A stretch of DNA of 64,000 bases. It comes from Apostichopus japonicus (lineage: Eukaryota > Echinodermata > Holothuroidea > Aspidochirotida > Stichopodidae). Position numbers and translations under genes: made by a program. The notes under the pieces are model-generated. The model was not told the DNA's origin, searched no databases, and worked only from the letters and a program-made list of their open reading frames with translations. Position 1 is the first letter of the stretch, and each line of letters begins with the position of its first letter. Positions 26,001 to 37,520 of the stretch are shown here, in pieces. The stretch covers positions 17,029,213 to 17,093,212 of the forward strand of contig NC_092574.1 in assembly GCF_037975245.1 (NCBI RefSeq). The letters are read 5' to 3'.

Positions 26001-29000
26001 GCTACTTAAACTCATTTTGGTTGGCAGTTCTTCAATTACAAGTAAATTATGGTTACAAACCTGCATCAATGACTGATCATATTTTGTAAGATTCGTTGCC
26101 ATTATAGGCCACGTTACATAGTGTGCGGTATGATATTGAGGCCTTACCGCAATTCCGATTCTTACCTTGTGAAAATATCAACATTTCAGGTATTTCTTCA
26201 TTTTTGTTGCAATTAATCGTGTTTTGCAGTTAGTTTCGGACAGTGGATGCAGTTGAATCCAAGAAATACAAAGCTCTGCGGGGTATATGTCTCAGTCTTG
26301 CTGACATAAAGTATAATGCTTTCAGCAAGTCACAACTGCACAAAAGCAGATACACAAGCAATTGGAACACCACAGAAAAACAAAATGCCTGATGGATTCC
26401 TTGTTACACATTTTAAGAGTTTCAAAAGTGAAAAATGCATGAACTTTTACCGTCTCAGGAAAATATATACATTAGGTAGTCGGTAGTCGAGCACAATTGG
26501 CATGGATAATTTCAAATGGTATAGCAAACATGCCAAATATTCAAAGCATACTTCCAGCCTACCAATAAGGATGACTATCTCTATTAACAGAAGACCCAAA
26601 AATGGAACTAATCAGTATCGATCTAGTATAGCCCATCATTCTTCCTAAGGTAAATAAAAAAGCTAAACTCTTCGCTGGTTGAATAAGTCATATTTTCTGT
26701 CATCCTCGTTGTCTATAACCCGTCCTTATAAACCTGGATTTACCTAGATATGACTAAGTGACGTGAAAACAACGGTCAGCCTGGCATATGAAAGATATTG
26801 CTTATACCACCCAAAGACAGAAATGTGACGGTAATTATGACCAGGGTAAAAAAAATTGACGTACACAAGGTAACAATTTTGAGTTTAGAAGTAAACATGT
26901 AGCATAACGCCAATTCGTCCCAAGGAAACTATTCGGAACAATGTATCCTCTGTCCCAGTCATCGTTTCTGAAGTGTGCTGAACATATTTTTGCCGGCATA
27001 CGGTGGGAAACCTGGGAGCGAGAAAGTCATTGCGAGTTCTCCTTACAAAATAAATCCAAGCCTGCAGCGTTTGTCGTCGGTTTGATCACTGGGAAACATA
27101 AAGAAACTAAATCTTCGGTTCCAAAAAGTGTATTGGCAACATCCTACTACACAAATCATTGGCATTTTGATACTAACAGTTTATATTTGACAGAGTGTCG
27201 TACAGGCATAGTACCGTACTGAAGTGAATAGCTGGATCGACGGTTTTCCTCACACAACTCCACACATCTACGTCAGGGTGAACTACAGTCACTTGTGCGC
27301 TTAGGAATGTTTGTGAAAATAGGAATTTCTTTGTCCAAAAGTGCTAGGTTTTACTGAGTCCCACAATAACATAATGCAATTTGTCATAATGGAAGTGAAA
27401 AGATGTAACATAAATTTGAACGGATTAGAGGATGTAGAAAAACCACCACATATTCAATTTAAAGGAATTAAAATGTTTTCAACTTAAGGAAACTTGCAAA
27501 GCTTTAATGTTGGGAAGGTTTCCAGTGAATAGAACAGTTCTTGTGTGTTAATATTACACTGTTAGCTGGATTGAGGCATGAACTCGAGTTTATCATGTAA
27601 ACTAGTAAACTATGTTACTAGCTATCTGATTTAAGGCACATTGCTATCCCTGCAACATTTTAAGGACACATGTTTGATTTATATGATCACAGATGCAGGT
27701 ACGGGCAGAAGAGCAATGAGCTACAAGCAGCTTGCTATGGGGAATATTGTGGTTGATGGTCTGCCACCTGGTATTACCTGCAAACGACCGTCTGCGTATG
27801 GAGTCGATGATCTGCAAGCAATATTACGCAGCAAAAATAGTATTACCATCCGTAAGTTTGTTGTTTTATTTGTATGTCTTACTAGTAAAGCACAAGGCCA
27901 ACAAGTGTTACCTTTCAGTGAGCAGATATCCTTTTGCTTTCTACAGTCATTTACAGTCATCAATTGTTATAAAGCTAAGCAGGACAATTGGAACACTTAC
28001 AAACATGATATGAGAGTAGGGGAGGGGGGGGGGTGAGTGGACATAGGGGCTGGGTGTTTTTGCTGCAGAACTTCATTGAAATTGTCACATGATACATGCT
28101 GGTAGGTACACACAATACCAGCTTAAAGGGAAATAATCACAATGAAATATATTCACTGAAATGGAGAAGGGAGGGGTCTGTCCATAATATAGATAGTGGT
28201 ATGTTATAGTTACACCACTACATAAAAATTTTGACCTGGGCTTAGGGTACTTGCTGTTTTTTCGTCCTGTAATGGTGTTCATGACTGTACACATTTATAT
28301 TGTCCATATATTGTTGTATATACTTATAGTGTGTGTAAGTTCTCATGAGAACATATTGTAACCAATCAAGTTTATTTCACTTTCATTGCTTTTCCTCACA
28401 AGGTTCTTCCAGCAATGCAACTATTACTCCAGTGGCCAATTGCTCATCAGCAAATGAACATGGTACGTACAAAACTTATATCGAACTTAAAGTTTGCTGA
28501 TATAACATACTTTTTAAAAATATCTTTTGTTCGATTTTACAGCACAAGTCATTTAACTTCCTGTTCAAAATCTAAACCTTTTGGTTTAAGCTAGTTGACC
28601 ATTTGTTAAAAATTCTCTGGAGCAAAATGACTGTACTACACTCAGACTAATTGTAGTTCTGCAGTTTTGTAGTGACCATGATCAGAATGTTAATATGTCG
28701 GCAGCAGAATTGCACATATCAAAGCTTAAAACAAACACAAATATAATCAATTTTATATAATGTGCTTGCTCACTGTGTTTGTTCCCTTTCCTCTGTAATT
28801 TCTGTTTGCAGTGTCTGTGAGTGATGAGAGTCAAATGTTAGACCTGCAGGATCAAGATCAAGGCTCTAGTCATGATGAAGCTGTTCAGCCATCGTACGAC
28901 CAAGAGGGTTAGTGGTTTGGCTGTCATGTTCTACTTCATTTCTATCTTTATTGCAGTGGTTAGAACATTCTTTGCTTATGCATACAACAAGCATTGCATT

Positions 29001-30161
29001 TCATCATTTTTGGTTTTGATGATAATTGTAACCTTTTTAGTCGTGATGCATGCATGTGTATGTGTTGTGAAGTAAAGCTTGTAAACAGGATATCTCACAG
29101 AGAGAAGCGTGGACATATCATGTGAATGTCAGATTTAATAAGTGACATGCAAGGTGATATATTACAGGGTATTTATTTGTATCTATTATCTCCACTTACT
29201 GGAGTGGCAAAGATTTTGTAGTATCTTAGGGGAGTATTTGTCACCATGACACTCAGGCAAACCCTTGTTAGTACTCAGTGTGCCAGTGAGCATTCCTATC
29301 CTAAAAATTGACAAATGTCATGTCCAGTGCATGATGTAATTCCCAATGTGATTGTTTCTTATTAAAACTAATGAGTCTGAGATAAACATCCATGACAGAA
29401 ATGAATTACATTAAAGTCATTAACTTGTAGCTTCTGTCCTTCATAAATGTGAATGGTACCATTACTTCCTGTCATTACATTGTGCTGAAATAGCAAATTG
29501 TTTATTCTTTTTATCCCTCTCATCATCTCATTTCATTGGAAGTTACGAAGATTGTAACATCCCGATGCATGAGTTTGCACTTCTAATGGAACTATGTATC
29601 ATTTTCATAATCTCCATAGAACCTGCAGTCATTCTGCTGGACATATTTGAAGACTTACACTCATGTCCAGAAAATACTGAGGAAGATGTGCATGAAGAGG
29701 TACAAGCAGGAGAAGAAAAAGAGCAGGAGGACGAAGCAGGTATGGTGACCCCCTTTCCATAGTATTACACCTTAACCAACAATGAATTCTGAATGAATGA
29801 ATGAATGATTCTGTTGCTTTTAACAGATTTCTCAACATGCTTACATATTTTGCACATTGTGGGTTCCTGCTTCTAGGGCATAGGCCTACTAATTTGAACA
29901 TAGTTTTCAAGCTGGAGTAGCAACTTCCTGATTAATCATTCACCACTATTATTGTTAAATGATTAAGTTTTCCATGCTATTAAAAGTATTTTTTTTGTTT
30001 CAGCTGATTTCTTCCCGGTGGAGAAAGTCCTTAAGAAGAGGCAGAAGAAGGGAGAAACTCAGTATCTGGTCAAGTGGCACGGGTACTCTTCCAAATATAA
30101 TCAATGGGTAGATGCAGGGAGCATCTCAAAGGAAGCCCTGGATCTGTATAAAGGCATTTAA
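17051..30161 (+). CDS. Homeodomain-like / HMG-box-like / chromodomain protein, 11 exons, complete
   Basis: Exons: 17051-17118, 19364-19502, 22301-22430, 23625-23821, 24743-24890, 25329-25412, 27693-27851, 28403-28462, 28812-28907, 29620-29739, 30004-30161 (TAA). All junctions are in phase, giving 452 residues. Residues ~24-84 resemble a divergent homeodomain: helix 1 [13 protein letters not shown], recognition helix [19 protein letters not shown], with Trp-Ile-Asp-Asn in place of the usual WFQN. Residues ~95-165 resemble an HMG box ([18 protein letters not shown], then [19 protein letters not shown]). The middle (~179-310) includes [12 protein letters not shown] and KRPSAYG and is unrecognised. 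Residues ~329-400 are acidic. Residues ~402-445 form a chromodomain ([29 protein letters not shown]) of the kind seen in integrases of chromoviruses and other mobile elements. A nuclear DNA- and chromatin-binding role is inferred. The exon ending at 28907 uses a weak GTTAGT donor. Confidence 0.85.
21143..21727. mobile_element. TTAA-flanked fold-back MITE
   Basis: TTAA at 21143-21146 and 21724-21727 bracket about 577 bp. The left end AGGATTGGTTCAGGTGTC matches the inverse of the right end, AGGAATAGTTCAGGTGTC, with two differences. The interior is imperfectly inverted over a longer range: GTGTAGAAAGACTAACTGTG near 21293 against the inverse of the GTTTCTACAC region near 21582, and GATGTCACATCCTCAC near 21320 against GTGAGGATATGACGTCAC near 21546. 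It sits in the second intron of the homeodomain/HMG/chromodomain gene. No ORF is seen. Confidence 0.8.
25163..25215. repeat. Palindromic repeat core plus (TA)n, inverse copy of 13318
   Basis: TCCTGCTTGCAGGA at 25163-25176 is followed by an alternating TA tract with CATA ends. It is the inverse-oriented relative of the repeat at 13.3 kb. It lies in the intron between exons 24743-24890 and 25329-25412. Confidence 0.6.
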
Positions 30162-30250
30162 GGATTTCCACTTATATCTCCTTAATTTTTTATTTAAAAT
30201 AGCATAATTGTTTAAGTAGTAGCTTGCCAAGTGTTTGGTTGTATGTTGAG

Positions 30251-30612
30251 TGTAATTAAGATGTTTTAGTAGAGTAAATGCCAGGCTACGGCATGACGTC
30301 ATGTTTCCTTGTTTAGGTATATGAGTTCTTTTAAGCAATCAAGTAGAACACAGTCGACGTAGAGTATTAACAAATAACATGTTATAATTTATTGCGTTAC
30401 ATCATGCTGTACAGGACAGATATATAGGACGACATGTCCAAGGTTACTTGTTGACAGATGGAGAGACAGGGTGAACAAGGACGGGCAGACGGCATGCTTT
30501 AACTTATATATCAATATGCAAATACACAGCTCATTAACATACAGGTGCAGATTATACAATGTAGTGCATCGTTTGCACACGTACATATGAATGCATATTC
30601 AATAACATTACA
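30251..30612 (-). repeat. Long terminal repeat (3' LTR) of a Ty3/gypsy remnant
   Basis: The + strand reads TGTAAT at 30251 and ends ATTACA at 30612, the short inverted ends expected of an LTR (362 bp). Immediately beyond, 30613-30622 reads as a purine-rich polypurine tract on the minus strand (AAAGGGGGA), placed where reverse transcription would start the plus strand. On the minus strand the LTR contains a TATATAAG box and a downstream AATAAA. The 5' LTR is not found, so the element is truncated. Confidence 0.75.
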
Positions 30613-30639
30613 TCCCCCTTTCTTTAATAAGTTGGGAGT

Positions 30640-31210
30640 CTTAGATAGGCTACAATTCAATTAAACATTCTTAATAATTACAAGGGCTTTGTGTAAGTCT
30701 GGTAGTATTTCGCAAACAATACTACACAGCTTGTAAAAATTATAATTCCAACATCAATCTTTTCTTTACTCTCTGACCAGACCTAGTAATAAAAACATCT
30801 TCTTGTGGGTCTGGACCTTCTGGTTCTGGTGCCAGAATATTTTCTATTTCTGAACTGGGGTCAGAGTTATGGTTTATAATCTCTGACTGGGGTAGAACCT
30901 TTTCCCCTTCCTTTAAATGTTTCCTATTCCTCCTCAGTTTTCCGCCCGAGTCGGTTTGAATTTCATACGATCGTGGTTCATGTCTTTGCTTTAGTAATGT
31001 ACCTGGGGTCCATTTGCCTGAACTTTAGTCTTGTACATATACACTTTGTCCGGGAACTAACGGACTCAAAGGTTTTGCTGTTTTATCATGATAGAACTTA
31101 TGTGTGTCCTGCCTATCCTGCATACGGTCAAAAATTGAATCACGATCAACATTCTTATTTTGTACTCTGACAGGAAGATTAGATTTCACTTTACGATTGA
31201 GCTGTTTTAA
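30640..31210 (-). pseudogene. Ty3/gypsy pol 3' fragment (integrase C-terminus), broken
   Basis: Minus-strand translation of this stretch resembles the end of an invertebrate Ty3/gypsy integrase: the usual basic segment, the proline-rich PLSPLVPGQ motif and the GKWTPG-type region that precedes the stop. A stop at about 31025 breaks the frame, and nothing upstream (reverse transcriptase, RNase H, the integrase core) is present. The fragment abuts the LTR at 30251-30612 in the correct order and orientation, so both belong to one decayed insertion. The 5' truncation point is approximate. Confidence 0.75.
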
Positions 31211-33362
31211 TATATATTTAATACATTTACATGTGTGGTTGGGGTTTCTTAAATGTATTATGAGGAAATATGAATAAATATTTATGTTTGTGAAAAGTTG
31301 CATGAAAAAATGAGAACATTTTCTAAGGGCAAGGGTAGCATATTGCATGTTTGAAGTATTTTAGACAGTGGCTGTGTATGTCAGTGTTATTTCTGTTATG
31401 TGTATGTTTATTAGTTGCAGTAGCAGCTGCAATTGTCAGTAGTTTGGAGGGCATTCGATTGCCAGGTCTTGAGTGAGACAGACACCTCAATAGATGTACT
31501 AAATGCACGCAACTCATCATGTATGCTTTCTCTTTTCAACCACGCATCGCTCCGCAGGAAAGCCCTCATAATTATTTATATACTAGGACACATTATAACA
31601 CCCTAACAATGCCCATTTCAAGAGTGTAATAGTCAAATACCAGTTGAATATGGTATTAGTTGATGTACAGGTTTAGCCTACAGATATAAAGTTTTGGATA
31701 CTTGTCCATTTTTTCTAAACATAAAACTACAACCCATGGTGATAGAACATTTGCTAAGTGTGGTCAAAAGTGTAGAACGCCCTCCCTCCGGATCTCTACA
31801 TCATTCTGAGCATTCATAGTTTAAGAAACGTTTGAAACATCTCTTTCCAAAATCTGATTATTACTTTATGAGACTAACTGCAGAGAAACAACCATTGTTT
31901 CAACTTTCTTTTGTTTAGTAATGTCTGCCTTGTAGTTTGTATCATATTGTCTGCTTTGCTTTCAACACAACCATACATGCCTTGTTTTCAAGGCCATGCA
32001 TAAACCTTTTCATTCACAAGGTTTTTCTTGTACACAAAATTGCTTGCTTTCACTCATAATACTTCATTAAAAAGTGACATATGTATCATATCGATAACAT
32101 GACATAAGAACAAAATATATACTAGGCACACAAGTATGTAGACAAATTTGAGTAAAAAGGTTTTATTTGCTCATTTACAGGATTTTCAATTTGTAACCAT
32201 TAACATTAAAACCACAGCATTTCTACCCCCCATCTGGGGCAATGTCAGCAAATAATTTACTAAGTTTTGCCCCCATATCAAGTATGAGCTGAAGTTTGTC
32301 ATGAATGGTCAGGTGCTGTGTTTTTAAGGTTTTCAGTTTTGAAATTTGGTGGCCTCAAACAAACTTTCCACTCCCCAAAATTTAATAAGGGTTATGTACC
32401 TACAGAGTTTGATGTACATGTAAGCTGCTCATGTTTCTATCAATGCATCTGTTGAATCTTTTGTTTATGGATATACGTTGAATTTATTGATGAAACTTAT
32501 ATGACTGTTACCGCCACTTGACCTCAACCAAAACAAAAAATTTCCCTGAAAATTAAAGAGATTATGTTCTCACTTTAAAACAATGTTTTGAAGTTTAAAA
32601 AGCAGTCCATTGAAATATGCGTCAAGAAATTCAGAGAGATAAAAGATACTCAAGCCAAGGTCGACAGTCAAAGTTTCAGCTAGGTTCACAAAACTTCAAC
32701 TACCTAATACTGCATTAGATGGTTCTCATATTTTTCACCACTGCTGACCCTCTTGATTCAGTCTAAAACAATTGGAATTATCTGATATGTAACATTAACC
32801 TAGGAACAAAATTTGAAGGGCAAGCATCTTTGCATCTAGTGATATTGTGTTAAAATGTAGTCACTACACAAACAACATCTCATGATTCTCTCAGCTTGTG
32901 TGTAGGAATAAAACAAAGAATTAAGAAACATTATGAGACTACTTCACATACCACTGTTAACCCATTTCTTGCAAAATGTTAGGTTTGGGCAGGAAAAGAT
33001 GTAACATACAACAGAAAGCCATATATTTGAGCAACTTGGAGGGAAAAATTGCAATGACATTGCAGCAAGCAGCTTGGACTTATTTACTATTTATATGCCA
33101 CATAGTACACCACCAAGAAATCTCTTTTAGTGCTGCTGTTAGTATACATACATTTTTCTTGACCGCTGTACTAGCACTTAAACTTTTCATGGATTCCTGT
33201 ACAAGAACACATCATGTTCATTACATACTATAATAAGAGACATTGGTAAAAATGGTCATATGAAGTAATATGAAAAGATGTAAATAACTGTTACTGATCA
33301 CCAACATTATACTGTAAGCGAGTTAACCAGATGTGCTACTCCCAGTGACATTAGTGAAAGAT

Positions 33363-36300
33363 TCAACTTGGAAATAATTTTGGTTTTGCAATGAGGTCAA
33401 CGCTATGTTGGTAAGGACAGAGTCCACAGCCATACTGAAGTATTTGGGGTTCCTTGCCACGGATGATGGTACCAGACCCTTCATTCATGGATTCTCTGAA
33501 CCAGTCTTCGTGGGAACCAGACACAATTAACTTCTTTATGTGGTATGTGATGCAGTGCGGCTCATCTTCTGGCAAATTGAATACTCTTACATTATCAGAT
33601 ATAATCATAATTTGACATGATTCCGTGTATACCTGGTAGTACATGTATCTTGGATATGTGTCTTCTGCACATGCGGAGTAATGAAATGAACATGAAATCA
33701 TTTTAAAGCATGGATTTACCTATTGGGATTGGTAACTACTGGTACCTTAAAAACTCTCAATGGGACTTACGAATGAACTTAATATTAAAAGTTTGGTAAT
33801 TATTCTCTAATCAGTAGAGCTGCTACATGTAAATTACACGTAGGGGCAATACGTGTGATCACTCAAACCCTCACTGCTATGACTTAAAAATTAGAAAGGT
33901 AGGACCAGCTTTCTAGAACCATTCAGTACTTCAGCAAGAGTAAACAATGAAAGATATCACCTGAAACATAAAATTCACTTAAGAAAAGTTGTCCAGTCTG
34001 TCTGATATCCTACAAATATTGAATTCTGTTCCCATTACTTCAATGAAAATCTCAATTACTTAAGTTTAAAAGTTATTCAGAAGTTGAGATATGCTTGTAT
34101 TATTTGGAACCCAGAGAAATCAAATGACCAGCACTCTCATCCACTACTCAAAGGTGATCATATGCATCATCCTGACATAGATATATGTATATCCATTAAA
34201 TACAAAGAATACATTTTAAGTTTATCCACATTATAAGACGATTGACCTTGCATTACACTCTGACTACCTTGGTAGGCCAACTAGCCTGTTTGACTTTGAA
34301 CATTGGGCTTTTAGATAATGACTTTATCCCCTTAGAACCGTGTACATTTGTCTTAATTACTTTACTAAAATATTGTCTTGAATTGTCACCTTTGTAAACA
34401 AAATCCTCAGTCATACATATGCAACATTAATATGTTTGGGTCTGGGAGGGTCTTTTGTGATTTATGGGGAATTGAAATTGGATATCTTATACATACTAAG
34501 AGAAATTCAACACAGCTATCTTACCACTTGATGGTAACTTGGGTTTAACTGAGCACCTTTCATCACGAGTTGCTGGACATCCCCCTGTCAGATTAGCAAA
34601 TTAAAGACCAAAATATCAATTAGGAACAGACTCGTTTACAAACGATCAGCATTAATGCAAATCCACTGTATTAATTCAAAAGTTTCAGTCTCAACATACC
34701 AATCTTTTACCACAGATAACATGTCGCTTATCAGTCGTCGAAGGTTACAAGAATAAGGCTAGAATGTTAAACATAAGCCAGACAGCAAATCCACACTTTG
34801 GTTTTAATGATGCTAGATGAAAAATTGTATATTAATGTGACACACTAGGCTGTAAGGTATAGAAAGGATGAAGAACATACTTCAATCTAAGTACAGCAAC
34901 AGTCATTGAGATATAACAAACAATATTCACAATGGCCGCTGATGGCCGAGATGGAAACTTTTCTTGTATTCAGCATACAGATTGATCTCTGTCAAAGACA
35001 ACAGGCTTCTTTTACTCAATGTGGTACACGTACAAGTCATACATTAATAAGCAGACGCATGGCAAGGTAAACCCTGGGTCTCAAAGATATTGCGCCTGTT
35101 GGCCTCAAACTAGGGGACAGCTAATTTTCGTAAACTGTGCCTGGTCAGTTCCCCAACGTTAATACATCCACACCTGAAGTTTTGCAATTTGCATAATATG
35201 ATGAAAAACTTCAACAACGGAAGCAAAGACATATTATAACGATGATTCATAATGATATTGTCCATTCCAATAGCAACATTGTATATGCCAACTCTACCTA
35301 CCTTTGTGCTTAGGCATGTATGCAGCGACGTACATTGCAATTCTGAAATTTACCGACATACTTAAGTTACTTCAGATTTCGTAGAGACTTCTGATACTTA
35401 TCTACAGATGCCTTTAAGCTAATTTTCAATTGTAAACAGCCTTCTCATATTCTTATAAGGCGAAGGGCACTTGTTATCTAATAGGCTAGTCGGTGGGAGA
35501 TACGGTAGGTTATAAAATAACCTTGCTTGCAAGATCTGAGCGAGTGGATGACCGACATTGCACTTGCAAAGAATAATTGGAAAATTTAAGAAACCAATAA
35601 AAGCTAATTACTTTAATGTGAGTGATGAATGTTTCTTCTGTCGATCACCAATAGCTGATATTTTGAAATAAATGAGCAAAAGCACAAAAACTAAAGAGAT
35701 GACTGCGGTTTGTCCAAGCTTCCCGACGTAAGATATGTTTACAATGTTACCACAAATTGACCTCTGGTGACCCCAAATGACCTTTTACCTCCACCAAAAT
35801 AATAGGCTTCTTTTACTTCATGAGGTACTTTTACACACCAAATATGATATTGCTCCAAGCTTCCCTTCTTGAGATATCCTGTTTACAAGCAAGGTGTCTC
35901 ACACATACACACTCATCCGCCTGCTTGACTGCAAGGTTATGATTATCATCAAAACAAAACAAGACAGGAATTAACAATTCAACTAATCATGAGGCCCGCC
36001 AATGTTTTGCTCATGTTTGGAGAGCATCATAAACTAACAAAGTGTATCTTTCTATGGGTTTGCAACTGACTACTGAAATTGAAACTTCTTAACTATTAGC
36101 TGATGATAGCTGTAAAACACCTTTGTCCAGTCATTTCATGTTGTGGTAGCTTATAACTGTAGTGATCTTTGAGGATATGCTATGATGAAATACTGAGAAA
36201 TGTTAAAGGCTTTTACTCATTCACCAGTAAACTTATAGGCCCAGCTCTGCAAAGTCATTGAATAATATTATTCATAAGCAATGATAACTATTTATCAAAA

Positions 36301-37520
36301 TCTGTCGTAGCCACGCATATGTTTGAATGAGCACTGTTACCTTCGGAGTTAAGTGAAAAAAGGTAGAAGTCCACTTTTTGTTTTTCGGTTTTCTTCTTCT
36401 CTGCCACGGACCATCTGTTCAAAAAAAAAGAAGAAATTGTATTACAAATTGGCTAGGCGTGGAATCCACTCATACAATATCACTAAACGCTGTTCTTCAT
36501 ATGGGGACTGATTTACTTTGTCAACAGTTGGCATAAATATTTTTTACCCTTTTACACCCAAAAATATTTATGCCAAGCAGGTCACATACTAGGAAACTTG
36601 ACTTTAAAGGTGACCTATTAAATGTCTGAAAAGTGACTCTACAATTGCTAAAAGATAATTGCCATAGGTTGCCATATGTAGTAACTACGTCACAGACATA
36701 ACTGTTTAACAAATACAGGCAGTACATGTTTGGGTGTAGACATTACTGATAACCCTAACCCACAACAACTGGGCCAAAACTGTACATCCATTCGTGAGAC
36801 TATACATACACATTCTTAACTCTCAGCCAGGCTATTAAGGAAAGACCCATGTGGAAACTAGGGCAACATTTCACGACAAAACTGGAGAATTTTCTATTGC
36901 ATATTATGTAAAAAAAAGGCACTGTGCAGGCTTTCAGAAGTAGTTTTCACCAAGAAACAGAAATGTTTAAGCACAATTGCTAGATGCTATTAAATTATTG
37001 AAACATATGCTCACACCTTTATTACTTAGGTTGTAAGTCATATCGTGGAAAAGTAAATGAAATTTATCAAGAAAAGTTAAAGTAAGAGTAACGTTCAAGA
37101 AGTAAAAAAATCAGAAGGGTTAAGTTAGAGTTACTTGAAATCCGCTAAAAAAAAAGAATGCATTTGATGTTGCTCATCATTTGTTGCTACAACTTTACTA
37201 AAAGTTACTAACCGGTGCTCCTCATACTTTTTTCTGGTCATTTTGTGAACACTTTTCAAGTGTTTTGTAAGAGAGGCAAAATGTTGGCCATTCTTCTTAC
37301 ATCCCTCGACTTTACAAATTTCAGGATGCCGATACTTCATCCATTTTTTCTTTTTGGCCTCTTTGAAATACACAGCAGGTGAGCATTCTGGCAGGGCATT
37401 ATGCTGGGATCTATTCAAACTGTGAGCAGACTTCAGATGACGATCAATCCGTTTTGTTAGTTTTCCATACTGGCGGCAATCTTCAATCCGACAACAGTCA
37501 TCAACAGGAAGAATGTTTAT
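33363..37520 (-). CDS. Two-zinc-finger protein of unknown function, four visible exons, 5' end unresolved
   Basis: Minus-strand exons: 37520-37135, 36414-36341, 34584-34525, 33664-33363 (TGA). All borders are AG/GT and phases agree (0-2-1-1), giving 273 codons. The first exon has two similar C2H2-like units: CRIEDCRQYGKLTKRIDRHL ending in KSAH, and CKVEGCKKNGQHFASLTKHL ending in KSVH. Each is followed by a short tail (SLNRSQHN; KMTRKKYEEH), a paired arrangement common in invertebrate nuclear or mobile-element-associated proteins. A short basic linker (AEKKKTEKQK) follows. The C-terminal 100 residues (WFRESMNEGSGTIIRG, then CGLCPYQHSVDL) are unrecognised. The frame enters the first exon in phase 0 through a TTTCATGCAG acceptor, so an upstream exon is needed. 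A candidate ends at 39235 (minus, weak GTACTG donor), but I see no start codon in frame. Confidence 0.72.
35690..35960. repeat. Dispersed repeat related to 40080-41340, inverse orientation
   Basis: The words CCAAGCTTCCCTTCTTGAGA, TGACCTCTGGTGACC and AAATGACC are the reverse complement of the repeated block in gene A's first intron (TCTCAAGAAGGAAAGCTTGG, GGTCACTGGAGGTCA). It lies in the zinc-finger gene intron between exons 36414-36341 and 34584-34525. Confidence 0.6.
36528..36576. repeat. Perfect 17-bp hairpin in a zinc-finger gene intron
   Basis: TTGGCATAAATATTTTT (36528-36544) and its exact reverse complement (36560-36576) are separated by a 15-base loop. It lies in the intron between exons 37520-37135 and 36414-36341. 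Confidence 0.8.

Larger units (their letters stand above)
30162..33362. other. Convergent spacer between the chromodomain gene and the zinc-finger gene
   Basis: This holds the Ty3/gypsy remnant at 30251-31210. From about 31211 to 33362 I see no supportable gene, RNA or clear repeat, only AT-rich unique-looking sequence. The genes on both sides end here (stops at 30161 on + and 33363 on -), so any 3' UTRs lie within it. Confidence 0.5.

Noticed and set aside
26941-27222. 93-codon open frame in an intron of the homeodomain/HMG/chromodomain gene
   Set aside because: No domain, no convincing splice sites in frame with the neighbouring exons, and removing it keeps the gene in phase.
29780-29910. 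Continuation of the minus-strand frame 29629-29910 as a gene
   Set aside because: It is the antisense of the acidic exon 29620-29739 and of intron sequence with a GAAT microsatellite.
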